Shown here piece after piece: positions 16,452 to 24,397 of a stretch of 33,345 nucleotides of DNA; within the stretch, counting starts at the first letter, position 1, and each line of letters starts with the position of its first letter. Made by a program: the position numbers and the translations under genes. Below the pieces are notes generated by a model, which saw only the letters and a list, made by a program, of their open reading frames with translations, was not told where the DNA came from and searched no databases. The stretch spans positions 1 to 33,345 of the forward strand of contig CAJAYT010000088.1 of NCBI GenBank assembly GCA_903949285.1, in the 5' to 3' direction. The DNA comes from an uncultured Burkholderiales bacterium (lineage in GTDB: Bacteria; Pseudomonadota; Gammaproteobacteria; Burkholderiales; Burkholderiaceae_C).

Positions 16452-16542
16452 TCGAATATTACAAAGCTTAGGATTACGACCCAAGAGCGCACTCCAAGCC
16501 TCCAGCGGCGAGTGAGGACGAAATTGATTACAAAAGCTAAAG

Positions 16543-17403
16543 TTAATTCTTGCTAAATGAGGACGCTAATAGTCCTTTAATTTCGTGTAGATCAGTTTTG
16601 ATGGCAATAAATTCATCGTTGATCTCTGATAAGAGTCGCTGAGCCTGTTGTTCGCGTTGAAGTTCAGCTTCTAATTTTTGTCTATCCTCGGTTTCGGTGT
16701 CAGAGTTGGAGAATGAGTCAACGATTGCCGCTATAAAAAGATTGACGACGACAAATGTTGAACACATGATGTAGACCACAAAGAATATCCAAGCGTCTGG
16801 GAACTTCTCCATTACAGGTCTTGCAACACCATCAGCCCAACTCTCAAGAGTCATAACCTGGAAGAGCGTAAATAAACTGGCTCCTAAGCTACCAAAGTAG
16901 TTGCTGAATTCTTTACCAAAGAGGTTGGTGCTGACCACAGCGGCCACATAAAAGACGACCATCATCAGGCCCATGACCGCACCCAGACTGGATAAAGAGC
17001 CGAGAAGTCCTCGAACTACTTTTTTCATGCTCTGGAATTTATTAATTAGCCTCAGTACCCGCAGTACCCTCAAGGACCTAAGAACTGCAAGTGACTCTGA
17101 CGCTGGAACTAGGGCAATGCCAATCACAATAAAGTCAAAAAGGCACCAAGGATCCTTGAAAAACTGAAGCCCTCTTGCTGACATGAGCAAAACCAACTCA
17201 GCTATGAATATCCACAATATAGCGTGGTCAAGGATGTGCAGTAACTCCCCAAATTGACTCATGATCTGAGGACTTGTCTCCATGCCAAGCAACACAGCAT
17301 TCAGTAATATGAGAAACACAATACCGTGCTGGATGGTAGGGCGGGCTAAGAACTGTTCAATCTTATTACGCCAATTGTTTTCTGTGGTATTTGTAAGGTC
17401 CAT
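16543..17403 (-). CDS. Voltage-gated ion channel, BacNav/NaChBac type, filter TLESWAD
   Basis: A 286-residue single-domain voltage-gated channel, clearly paralogous to those at 9369 and 27336. S1 is near 26-43 (IVFLILLNAVLLGMETSP), S2 ~60-77 and S3 ~88-103. S4 is LRSLRVLRVLRLINK with gating arginines at 109, 112, 115 and 118. The S4-S5 linker is KKVVRGLLGSL, the pore helix and filter are FTLFQVMTLESWAD (filter 185-191), and S6 runs about 206-230. A C-terminal neck and coiled coil (DEFIAIKTDLHEIKGLL) follow. TLESWA is the NaChBac-type filter, so Na+ selectivity is expected by family knowledge. It is monocistronic, starts at ATG 17403 and is followed on its strand only by the end of the cysB gene on the other strand. 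Confidence 0.95.
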   Translation of the reverse strand: MDLTNTTENNWRNKIEQFLARPTIQHGIVFLILLNAVLLGMETSPQIMSQFGELLHILDHAILWIFIAELVLLMSARGLQFFKDPWCLFDFIVIGIALVPASESLAVLRSLRVLRVLRLINKFQSMKKVVRGLLGSLSSLGAVMGLMMVVFYVAAVVSTNLFGKEFSNYFGSLGASLFTLFQVMTLESWADGVARPVMEKFPDAWIFFVVYIMCSTFVVVNLFIAAIVDSFSNSDTETEDRQKLEAELQREQQAQRLLSEINDEFIAIKTDLHEIKGLLASSFSKN

Positions 17404-17583
17404 TGTGATGAATTGTTATTTGACTCAGTAAACACCTAGAGTTGCATTGAGTTGCAAATTAAAAAAAGCACGCGCATTTTTTATTGTAAAGATATTTAAA
17501 GTCTATTCTAAGAGGGTTTTTTAAGTGAAAACCTTTAATTTTTGGTTCATGCCTTACCCAGATTTTGATTTTAATGCAGCTGC

Positions 17584-18267
17584 CTAGCTTTGAACTGGTT
17601 TATTTAAATCGAGAATGCCTTTGATATGGCGTCTAGCGATTTCAACGCTACTCATTTTTTTTAAAAACCTTGCGTCATGTTGCAAACCCAGGATAAAGCT
17701 GTAAACGGCAAAAAGCATATCTAAGGGTTTGGTCTTCGCGCTCAGGTGCCCCTCTTCAATAGCCATCTCAATGGCCCTTACCAGTGTTTTTCGCCATGTT
17801 TTGACAATAAGCACGAGCTCCTCACGCACCGGCCCGGGTCTGTCATCCAATTCGAATGCGCCGGATATGTAAATGCACCCCGTTGAGACCTCCGATATGG
17901 TCTGCTCCGTCCATAGTTCAAGCATCTTTTTCAGTCGGGGAAGCCCTCTGGAGGTCTGAAGTGCAGGCTCAAAAACTACATGTCTAAAACGGCGGTGGTA
18001 TTCACGAATAACTTCAATTTGAAGATTTTCTTTGGATTCAAAATGAGCGTACACACCGCTCTTGCTCATTTGCATACGCTGGGCAATAGAGCCAATAGTA
18101 ATTCCTTCAAATCCGTCTCTTCCTGCCAAATAAAGCGCTGCGTCTAGGATAAGTGACTTGGTTACGTCCCCTTTGGAGGTCACTAACTCTGAGGATGGGT
18201 TTGTTAGAGTAGTTCTTTTGGGTACGTAAGGCATATTTTTGTATTTATTGAGGACAAGATTTGGCAC
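17584..18267 (-). CDS. TetR/AcrR-family transcriptional regulator
   Basis: A 227-residue repressor-type protein. The N-terminal helix-turn-helix (~33-90) reads ILDAALYLAGRDGFEGITIG then SIAQRMQMSKSGVYAHFESK, a textbook TetR DNA-binding domain. The C-terminal ligand-binding domain is all-helical and of the type seen beside fatty-acid genes. The GTG at 18267 has AGGAG 12 bases upstream; an internal ATG at 18234 is an alternative start. It is divergent from an acyl-CoA dehydrogenase gene, and an 18-base palindrome sits between the two starts (18304-18321). It therefore probably represses both genes and is released by an acyl-CoA (inference from arrangement and family). Confidence 0.92.
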   Translation of the reverse strand: MPNLVLNKYKNMPYVPKRTTLTNPSSELVTSKGDVTKSLILDAALYLAGRDGFEGITIGSIAQRMQMSKSGVYAHFESKENLQIEVIREYHRRFRHVVFEPALQTSRGLPRLKKMLELWTEQTISEVSTGCIYISGAFELDDRPGPVREELVLIVKTWRKTLVRAIEMAIEEGHLSAKTKPLDMLFAVYSFILGLQHDARFLKKMSSVEIARRHIKGILDLNKPVQS

Positions 18268-18303
18268 GGCTATTTGGTGCTCCTGCTATTATTGCCGATA
18301 AAT

Positions 18304-18321
18304 AAAGTACGACCGTGCTTT
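18304..18321. promoter_or_regulatory. Probable TetR operator
   Basis: Arms AAAGTACG (18304-18311) and CGTGCTTT (18314-18321) are reverse complements except for one position, with a 2-base centre. The site lies 37 bases upstream of the TetR start. It lies immediately upstream of, and overlapping the expected -35 of, a promoter for the acyl-CoA dehydrogenase, whose -10 would be TATACT at 18340-18345. This placement suits repression of both divergent genes by the adjacent TetR protein. Confidence 0.65.
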
Positions 18322-18339
18322 TTTATTTAAAAAACTAGA

Positions 18340-18345
18340 TATACT
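18340..18345 (+). promoter_or_regulatory. Putative -10 element for the acyl-CoA dehydrogenase gene
   Basis: TATACT is a near-consensus -10 box. The matching -35 position (about 18317-18322) is poor and falls within the operator. This predicts a leader of about 130 bases before the ATG at 18483. Confidence 0.4.
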
Positions 18346-18482
18346 GCGTTAACACTCTAAATAGCAAAGCGGTGAATGCCCCATCTAGGGAATCTTCTTA
18401 TTGAAGTTAAATATTCCTGTTCATTTATTTTGTTCCAGAGTCGGAGATTCTTAATTTTTTTAATCAGTTTGGAGCCCCATCC

Positions 18483-20264
18483 ATGAGTTATCAAGCCCCC
18501 ATTAAAGACATGCTGTTTGTGTTGAACGAGCTCGCTGCAATTCAAGAGATTGCGGCTATCGAGGGTTTTGAGGACTACGGTATTGAAACCGCTGCAGCAG
18601 TGCTTGAGGAGTCAGCTAAATTTTGCTCTGAGGTTCTAGCCCCACTTAACTGGGAGGGGGATAGGTTTCCAAGCACCTTCAAGGACGGTGCGGTAACGGT
18701 TACACCTGGGTTTAAGGAAGCTTATGACCAATTTGTTCAGGGTGGTTGGCAAGGCGTCCTCCATCCTGTCGCCTACGGTGGGCAGGGGCTTCCCAAGATT
18801 ATTTCAACGCCGTGCTCAGAAATGCTAAACGCAGCAAACCTGTCGTTCGCGCTTTGTCCCCTTTTGACAGACGGCGCAATTGAGGCTTTATTGACTGCTG
18901 GTAGCGATGAGCTCAAAGAAAAGTTCTTGCCCAACATGGTGAGTGGCAAATGGACCGGTACCATGAATCTAACGGAGCCACAAGCCGGCTCAGACCTGTC
19001 TATGGTTCGAACTAAGGCGGTCCCCGAGGGTAACGGCCTTTATAAAATATACGGCACCAAGATCTATATTACATTCGGTGAACACGATATGGCGGAGAAT
19101 ATCGTTCACCTTGTATTGGCTAGAACCCCGGATGCACCTGCAGGGGTTAAGGGCATTTCTTTATTTGTTGTTCCTAAATTTTTGGTTAATGAGGACGGCA
19201 GTCTTGGCCCTCGAAATGACGCACACTGCGTATCAATAGAACACAAACTAGGAATTAAGGCCAGTCCAACGGCGGTGCTTCAGTTTGGAGATAACTCAGG
19301 TGCAACTGGGTATTTGGTAGGTGAAGAAAACCGCGGCCTTGAATACATGTTCATTATGATGAATGCAGCTCGTTTTGGCGTTGGCATGCAGGGCATTGCA
19401 CTATCAGATAGGGCTTATCAGAAAGCAGTCTCGTACGCCAAAGACCGTTTGCAGTCCAGAGATTTATCAGGATCTGATAGCGCAGTCGCAATCATTCACC
19501 ACCCCGATGTCAAAAGGATGCTCACTACCATGCGCGCCTACACAGAAGGCGCTCGAGCATTGGCCTATTTTGGCGCAGGCCTGAGCGATTTGGCCCATTC
19601 CAGCTCGGATGAGAAAGTTCGTCAACATAATTTAGAGCTCTATGAATTTTTGGTGCCAATCATCAAAGGATTCTCCACTGAGATGTCGATCCAAGTGGCA
19701 AGCCTCGGTGTTCAAGTGCATGGTGGTATGGGCTTTATTGAAGAGACCGGTGCTGCTCAGTACTACAGAGATGCTCGAATTTTGAGTATTTACGAAGGAA
19801 CTACTGCTATTCAAGCAAACGATTTTGTGGGACGTAAGACCTACAAAGATAAGGGAGCTGTGGCACAGGTCTTTGCAAAAATGATTGCGCAAACCGAATC
19901 TGAATTAGCCAAACGAAATTCTTTAGCGAGTCGTTCCATTTTGAGCAACCTGACCCCGGCGCGTCATGCATTTGAGGAGGTCGTTCAGTTTGTAATTACG
20001 AACTTCAAAACTGATGTCAAAAACGTCTTTGCGGGAAGTGTTCCTTATTTAATGATGAGTGGCTATTTACTAACCTCTTGGCAAATGGCAAAAGCAATGA
20101 TGATTGCCGAGGATAAACTAGCTGAGGACAGGATTTTTTACTCAGCAAAAATAACCACAGCACAGTTTCATGCTGAGCATTTGTTGAATCTGGTTCCTGC
20201 ACTTGCTCAGTCCATCCTAAAGGGTGGTGCCTCAGTAAATGCACTAAGCTTGGAGCAGTTCTAA
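18483..20264 (+). CDS. Acyl-CoA dehydrogenase (large ~593-residue type)
   Basis: An FAD-dependent acyl-CoA dehydrogenase catalysing alpha,beta-desaturation of acyl-CoA. The first ~35 residues (SYQAPIKDMLFVLNEL) are the short N-terminal segment specific to the ~590-residue subfamily (PF12418), which also includes DmdC. Then come the N-terminal helical domain, the beta domain with TMNLTEPQAGSDLS and TKIYITFGEHD, and the catalytic C-domain with base Glu438 in ILSIYEGTTAIQAND. GGMGFIEE and the FAD-contacting QVHGG precede it. A C-terminal extension (~465-593) is the usual extra domain. The substrate could be straight-chain acyl-CoA or methylmercaptopropionyl-CoA; sequence alone does not decide. 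It is controlled with the divergent TetR through the intervening operator and followed by a hairpin terminator. Confidence 0.95.
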   Translation: MSYQAPIKDMLFVLNELAAIQEIAAIEGFEDYGIETAAAVLEESAKFCSEVLAPLNWEGDRFPSTFKDGAVTVTPGFKEAYDQFVQGGWQGVLHPVAYGGQGLPKIISTPCSEMLNAANLSFALCPLLTDGAIEALLTAGSDELKEKFLPNMVSGKWTGTMNLTEPQAGSDLSMVRTKAVPEGNGLYKIYGTKIYITFGEHDMAENIVHLVLARTPDAPAGVKGISLFVVPKFLVNEDGSLGPRNDAHCVSIEHKLGIKASPTAVLQFGDNSGATGYLVGEENRGLEYMFIMMNAARFGVGMQGIALSDRAYQKAVSYAKDRLQSRDLSGSDSAVAIIHHPDVKRMLTTMRAYTEGARALAYFGAGLSDLAHSSSDEKVRQHNLELYEFLVPIIKGFSTEMSIQVASLGVQVHGGMGFIEETGAAQYYRDARILSIYEGTTAIQANDFVGRKTYKDKGAVAQVFAKMIAQTESELAKRNSLASRSILSNLTPARHAFEEVVQFVITNFKTDVKNVFAGSVPYLMMSGYLLTSWQMAKAMMIAEDKLAEDRIFYSAKITTAQFHAEHLLNLVPALAQSILKGGASVNALSLEQF

Positions 20265-20266
20265 GG

Positions 20267-20287
20267 AAAAGTCAGTTACTGACTTTT
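20267..20287 (+). terminator. Hairpin terminator after acyl-CoA dehydrogenase
   Basis: AAAAGTCAG (20267-20275) and CTGACTTTT (20279-20287) are perfect reverse complements around a 3-base TTA loop, beginning two bases after the stop codon. The stem ends in four U residues. It is moderate in G+C, so likely a modest intrinsic terminator. Confidence 0.65.
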
Positions 20288-20404
20288 AGGACGAAATTGG
20301 AATGCGGACGGCGAGACGAGTTGCTTTGCTTGGCCTTGCCTTACTTAATGTCGATCCCGAAAAAAGGTTAAGATCTTACTTTTGAATCAAAACAAGATCA
20401 GTCC

Positions 20405-21445
20405 ATGACTTTCACTGCTAGATTAACCTCACTTTCCCACGGCGGTGGTTGCGGTTGCAAAATTGCACCTGGAATACTGAGTGAGATATTAAAATCTTCC
20501 CCCATTCGTGCACTTCCTCCAGCTTTACTAGCGGGTTTGGATAATAACGAGGATGCGGCCGTTTACCAAATCAACGAATCGCAAGCAATTGTTGCGACCA
20601 CAGATTTCTTTATGCCCATCGTAGATGATCCCTTTGAGTTTGGTCGCATCGCTGCAACCAATGCGATCTCCGATGTATATGCTATGGGCGCTCAACCTTT
20701 ATTCGCTCTAGCGATTTTGGGTATGCCAATCAATGTATTACCGATTGAGCTGATACAAAAGATTACCCAAGGAGGGGAGAGCGTTTGCGCTGCTGCGAAT
20801 ATACCCATTGCAGGAGGACACTCCATTGACACGGTTGAACCCATTTACGGGCTCGTGGTGATTGGTATCGTTGATCCTAAAAAACTCAAACGCAACAACT
20901 CCGCAAAAGCTGGGGATAGCATCATCTTAGGTAAGCCAATTGGCGTCGGTATTTTGAGCGCCGCGCTGAAAAAAGAGATACTCTCAGCGCAGGGTTACGC
21001 CAAAATGATTTCATACACCACTCAGCTGAATACGCCGGGTATTGAGCTATCCGGTTTGAGCGGTGTGAACGCTTTGACCGATGTAACTGGATTTGGTTTG
21101 GCGGGTCATTTACTGGAGCTTTGTAGGGGCTCCAAACTCCGCGCTCATATTGATCTGCAAAGTGTGCCCTTTATTCCTGAGGCCGTTGAGTTGGTTCGCC
21201 AAGATATTTTCACGGGTGCATCCACACGCAATTGGGCTGGGTATGGTCCGGAAATTACGCTTGGATCAAATCTTGAGGAATGGCATAAAAACTTACTCAC
21301 CGACCCTCAAACCAGTGGTGGTTTACTCGTCTCCTGCGCGCCAAGCGCAGAGGCTGAGGTGCTTGCAACCTTCAAGAAATTCGGATTTGAGTCTGCGGCG
21401 AAGATTGGAGCCTTTGAGCAAGGTAGTGGACTGATAGTCAATTGA
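20405..21445 (+). CDS. selD: Selenophosphate synthase (selenide, water dikinase)
   Basis: A 346-residue enzyme that makes selenophosphate from selenide and ATP for selenocysteine and 2-selenouridine synthesis. The N-terminal motif SHGGGCGCKI carries the catalytic Cys16 (a cysteine codon, not TGA/Sec) and Lys19. ATP/Mg-binding segments are DDAAVY-like NNEDAAVYQI (Asp50), TTDFFMPIVDDPFEFGRIAA, GGHSID and MTDVTGFGL-like LTDVTGFGLAGHLLE. The C-terminal DPQTSGGLL block is present. Length and motifs match E. coli SelD closely. No selA, selB, selU or selenoprotein gene is visible in the window. It is preceded by a hairpin terminator of the upstream gene and appears to have its own promoter. Confidence 0.97.
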   Translation: MTFTARLTSLSHGGGCGCKIAPGILSEILKSSPIRALPPALLAGLDNNEDAAVYQINESQAIVATTDFFMPIVDDPFEFGRIAATNAISDVYAMGAQPLFALAILGMPINVLPIELIQKITQGGESVCAAANIPIAGGHSIDTVEPIYGLVVIGIVDPKKLKRNNSAKAGDSIILGKPIGVGILSAALKKEILSAQGYAKMISYTTQLNTPGIELSGLSGVNALTDVTGFGLAGHLLELCRGSKLRAHIDLQSVPFIPEAVELVRQDIFTGASTRNWAGYGPEITLGSNLEEWHKNLLTDPQTSGGLLVSCAPSAEAEVLATFKKFGFESAAKIGAFEQGSGLIVN

Positions 21446-21532
21446 GTGTCTCGGCTTAGTAGTGATATTTTCTTTTTTCATGGTTTGCCAGTTAAACACC
21501 AAATAAGCGTTTACGTCTGTCCCCAGGACGCA

Positions 21533-21550
21533 TAAATCTTCGGAGATTTA
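21533..21550 (+). promoter_or_regulatory. Hairpin enclosing the ribosome-binding site of the second Bug gene
   Basis: TAAATCT (21533-21539) and AGATTTA (21544-21550) pair perfectly across the loop TCGG. The Shine-Dalgarno GGAG (21542-21545) straddles the loop and 3' arm, 8 bases before the ATG at 21554. The fold could limit translation, for instance as a thermosensitive or protein-controlled element; function is inferred. Confidence 0.45.
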
Positions 21551-21553
21551 AAC

Positions 21554-22552
21554 ATGTATTTAAAAAAGTATTTTTCTATCCAACTTAAGTGGGTTTTAAG
21601 CTGTGCGTTGTTGACGCTTTTTGCTCAAACTCTCTTAGCCCAAAATCAATCCGATCAACGCTATCCAGTCCAACCTATTACGCTGATCCTGCCCTATGCG
21701 CCTGGGGGGAGTGCAGATTTTTTAGCTCGCCCTATGATGGGGGAGTTGCAAAAGCAATTGGGACAACCCGTTGTCATTGACTACAAAGCAGGAGCCGGGG
21801 GTACGATCGCCACTGCAGCGCTTGCAAAATCAAAGCCCGATGGGTGCACCCTATTAATGGTGTTATCAGCCCATGTCATCAATCCATCCCTTTACCCTTC
21901 GCTTCCCTACGATACTAAGCGGGACTTTGCGCCTATAACGCTCTTAGCGCGGTTGCCCCAGTTGATTGTGGTTCGAGCGGACTCTCCCTTTAAGACGCTT
22001 CCGGATCTGATTGCTTATGCAAAAGCCAATCCCGGCAAATTGTCCTTTGGCTCAGCTGGTAATGGAAACACCAGCCACTTAGGCGGGGAGATGCTTCAAG
22101 CGCAAGCGGGGATTAAAATGGAGCACATACCCTACAAAGGGAGTGGACCCGTTGTGGTTGCGCTTTTGGGCGGGGAAATTGATTTGATGTTTGATAGTTT
22201 TGCCACCTCTTACCCACAAATAAAAGCGGGTAAATTTAGAGCACTTGGCTTGGCAAGTAATAAGCGTTCACCCCTGCTTCCCTCGGTTCCAACCGTCTCT
22301 GAGCTGTTGCCCGATTTTGCAATGGACGGTTGGTACGGGCTACTTGCACCAGCTGGAACTCCCAAGCCGGTGATTGACCGATTGAGTAAAGTGTTCAATG
22401 ACGTAGCGCGGGATCCAAAAATTAAGGCTCAGCTTAACTCAATAGGCTATGAGGTAGTGGGCACTACTCCCGAGCAGTATGCCAAAACCATAGAGGATGA
22501 TTTAATTGTATGGTCCAAAATTGTCAAGGACTCGGGCGCTAAGATCCAGTAA
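21554..22552 (+). CDS. Bug/TctC-family solute-binding protein
   Basis: A 332-residue periplasmic binding protein with a signal peptide (about residues 1-29, ending LLAQ). The mature part carries the Bug signatures ITLILPYAPGGSADFLAR, VIDYKAGAGGTIA, LSFGSAGNGNTSHLGGEM and HIPYKGSGPVVVALLGGEID. Members capture carboxylic acids or other small acids; the ligand is unknown. The start at 21554 follows GGAG at 21542-21545. It stands alone, convergent with a MarR-like regulator, and no tctA/tctB genes are nearby. It is more typical of the family than the copy at 3866, whose binding-loop sequence differs (AAGGPVDFVAR). Confidence 0.95.
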   Translation: MYLKKYFSIQLKWVLSCALLTLFAQTLLAQNQSDQRYPVQPITLILPYAPGGSADFLARPMMGELQKQLGQPVVIDYKAGAGGTIATAALAKSKPDGCTLLMVLSAHVINPSLYPSLPYDTKRDFAPITLLARLPQLIVVRADSPFKTLPDLIAYAKANPGKLSFGSAGNGNTSHLGGEMLQAQAGIKMEHIPYKGSGPVVVALLGGEIDLMFDSFATSYPQIKAGKFRALGLASNKRSPLLPSVPTVSELLPDFAMDGWYGLLAPAGTPKPVIDRLSKVFNDVARDPKIKAQLNSIGYEVVGTTPEQYAKTIEDDLIVWSKIVKDSGAKIQ

Positions 22553-22576
22553 AGAGGCTCTATCAGTAAGGCTGCT

Positions 22577-22593
22577 GCTTAAAGAACTTAAGC
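22577..22593. other. Hairpin between convergent Bug and MarR-like genes
   Basis: GCTTAA (22577-22582) and TTAAGC (22588-22593) pair around AGAAC. The second arm overlaps the stop codon of the reverse-strand gene. It is short and lacks a U-run; possibly a weak bidirectional terminator. Confidence 0.3.
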
Positions 22594-22938
22594 CTTCGCT
22601 TTGACCCAGGCTTTGCTCATCACTTTAGACAGAGATTCAAAGTATTTATAGGTCTTGGCTGTAGGCACAAGGTATTTGGTTCTGCGGTCTTCGCCCTCGT
22701 GTACCAAATCTATCCAGCCTTGTTTGCGAAGAATATCAATCTTTCGGTGCATCGTTGCAGGCGAGCCCATGAGAGACATCCCCATGGCTTGTGATAATGT
22801 TAAGGCCTCATCTTTGGCGTTGCTGATGGTAATTAGTTCGAGTAACTTCACGCAAACCGTGTCTAAATCTTGACCAACTTCCTTTTGAGTCAGGGCCTGA
22901 GAGAGTTTCAGGAATTGTATGTAAGGATTTGAATTCAA
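22588..22938 (-). CDS. Small MarR-like winged-helix regulator
   Basis: 116 residues forming a compact winged helix: TLSQAMGMSLMGSPATMHRK (helix-turn-helix, ~47-66) then IDILRKQGWIDLVHEGEDRR with the beta-wing (DRRTKYL) typical of MarR proteins. The N-terminal helical part (~1-40) is probably the dimerisation region. Length is short for MarR, so the C-terminal dimer helix is reduced. Its target is unknown. Neighbours are the convergent Bug gene and an upstream AbrB-type membrane gene on the same strand, 337 bases away. A perfect dyad at 23089-23110 lies in that gap. Confidence 0.75.
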   Translation of the reverse strand: MNSNPYIQFLKLSQALTQKEVGQDLDTVCVKLLELITISNAKDEALTLSQAMGMSLMGSPATMHRKIDILRKQGWIDLVHEGEDRRTKYLVPTAKTYKYFESLSKVMSKAWVKAKA

Positions 22939-23275
22939 GGTTAAGCTCCTTAGGATAGGAAATAAATATTAATTTATAACATTTTACCGGCTTAAGTAAT
23001 AAAAGTAAACTTATAAATTTGATTTTTAAATTTGATTTTGTTTGAAATTCAATGTTTGGGTCATAACAACGAGTGGGTTTCTGGCTATATTTTTAGTGGT
23101 CACTAAAAATGCAGATTGCCTCAACCTATTGTAAAGATACTCGGAATGTATGTAAGTGTTTGTAAGTTTATGTAGTTAATATTTTACAACTATTTTTGAT
23201 AAGTATTTTTAATGAATATTTTTGTTTAACCTGTTTTGCCATTCCCGCTTCCAGCATTCCCTCGGTTCTTAAGTT
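22939..23275. other. AT-rich gap upstream of the MarR-like gene
   Basis: There is no gene in these 337 bases. The sequence is very AT-rich, with a direct repeat of AAATTTGATTTT near 23015-23040, TGTAAGT repeats near 23150-23170, and the palindrome listed at 23089-23110. It should contain the regulator's promoter and the 3' end of the AbrB-type gene. Confidence 0.5.
23089..23110. promoter_or_regulatory. Perfect 22-base dyad, operator-like
   Basis: ATTTTTAGTG (23089-23098), centre GT, then the exact reverse complement CACTAAAAAT (23101-23110). The 2-base centre is too tight for an RNA hairpin, so a dimeric regulator site is more likely. It lies 150 bases upstream of the MarR-like gene and 166 bases after the stop of the AbrB-type gene. 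Confidence 0.5.
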
Positions 23276-24397
23276 CTAAACCGATTTGTATTTGACCTCG
23301 GATTGGATGGATAGATTGGCCACGAATCTAGAGAGGGAGGGGCCTACAAGGAGTGTGATGAGAAAGCGCATAATTTGTAGGGCCATCACAAAAGCAATGT
23401 CTACTTTTGTAGAGGCTGCAATAATTGCTGCAGAGTCCACGCCTCCTGGACTGGTGCCCAAGTAGGCACTTAAGGGGTCAGCGTTAAGGAAGTGGACCAA
23501 TACGCTTGCAAGTCCCATGCAAAAGAGGATTAAAAGGACAATGGTTATGATGGTTTGAGGCATTGCTTTTGCTGCAGCAATCAACACCTCCCGCGTAAAC
23601 CTTAAGCCAACATTCCAACCAATCAGTGCAAAGGCAATTGCTAAGAGCCATACAGGTAATTCAATCTGCGCGTACCCCCCTAATTGGATAAAGCCCCCAA
23701 GTGTCATGGATAGAAGCAAAACACCACCAGAGATGCTGGGGGTAAACATAGCCAACAGGCTAAGCGCAATAACGCCCAAACTCACCGCAAGGGCTTGTAG
23801 GTGAAGAGGCGGAAACCAAACAATCGTGTGCAGTGCAGAGCTTGGAATATGCGCCCAGTACTTAGCAACTAAAGACGCCGTAACGGTTACCATGAGAACA
23901 CGCAAGTACTGCATGAATGCCACTAACCTTGAGTCCGCTCCGAAGTCCTCTGCCATCATGACCATGACAGACGCAGCACCCGGAAGTAGACCCCAAATCG
24001 CCGTCGTGCCAGGTAATATTCCCAGCTTGCCTATCCCCCAACCGAGCGCAACACTTGCGATCAAAGTCATCGACACTGAGCAGACCAGAATCGGCCACTG
24101 AGCGATAAATACATTCAAAATATCTTGATTGATGGACCTTGCTATCAAGCAACCAATAACCGCCTGAGAAATATGCAAAGAGACTCGCGGAAGTCTTACG
24201 CGCGCACCTAAGGTCTCAGTGATGATGCCTGCAAACATGGGGCCTAGTAACAGAGCTGCAGGCAGTGAGAGCCACTCGCAAAAAGCGGTGGTGAGTAGGG
24301 TCACAATTAGCAGTGATACCCACTGCAGAGTGCGGGGTAGCCTGGATAAATCAAATACAGCTTGACTTGCGGTTGGTGGTCCAAATAAAGGGGGCAT
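23276..24397 (-). CDS. AbrB-family (PF05145) integral membrane protein
   Basis: A 373-residue polytopic membrane protein with about ten hydrophobic segments and an internal duplication, typical of the 'membrane AbrB duplication' family (often misnamed ammonia monooxygenase). Signatures include ALLLGPMFAGIITETLGARV, ILPGTTAIWGLLPGAASVMV, MMAEDFGADSRLVAFMQYLR and, in the second half, AYLGTSPGGVDSAAIIA. The function is not established; transport or regulator-like roles have been proposed. Genes of this family often sit next to TTT/Bug genes in Burkholderiales, and here a Bug gene is 0.7 kb away. The start at ATG 24397 is accepted because the first membrane segment begins soon after. Confidence 0.88.
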   Translation of the reverse strand: MPPLFGPPTASQAVFDLSRLPRTLQWVSLLIVTLLTTAFCEWLSLPAALLLGPMFAGIITETLGARVRLPRVSLHISQAVIGCLIARSINQDILNVFIAQWPILVCSVSMTLIASVALGWGIGKLGILPGTTAIWGLLPGAASVMVMMAEDFGADSRLVAFMQYLRVLMVTVTASLVAKYWAHIPSSALHTIVWFPPLHLQALAVSLGVIALSLLAMFTPSISGGVLLLSMTLGGFIQLGGYAQIELPVWLLAIAFALIGWNVGLRFTREVLIAAAKAMPQTIITIVLLILFCMGLASVLVHFLNADPLSAYLGTSPGGVDSAAIIAASTKVDIAFVMALQIMRFLITLLVGPSLSRFVANLSIQSEVKYKSV

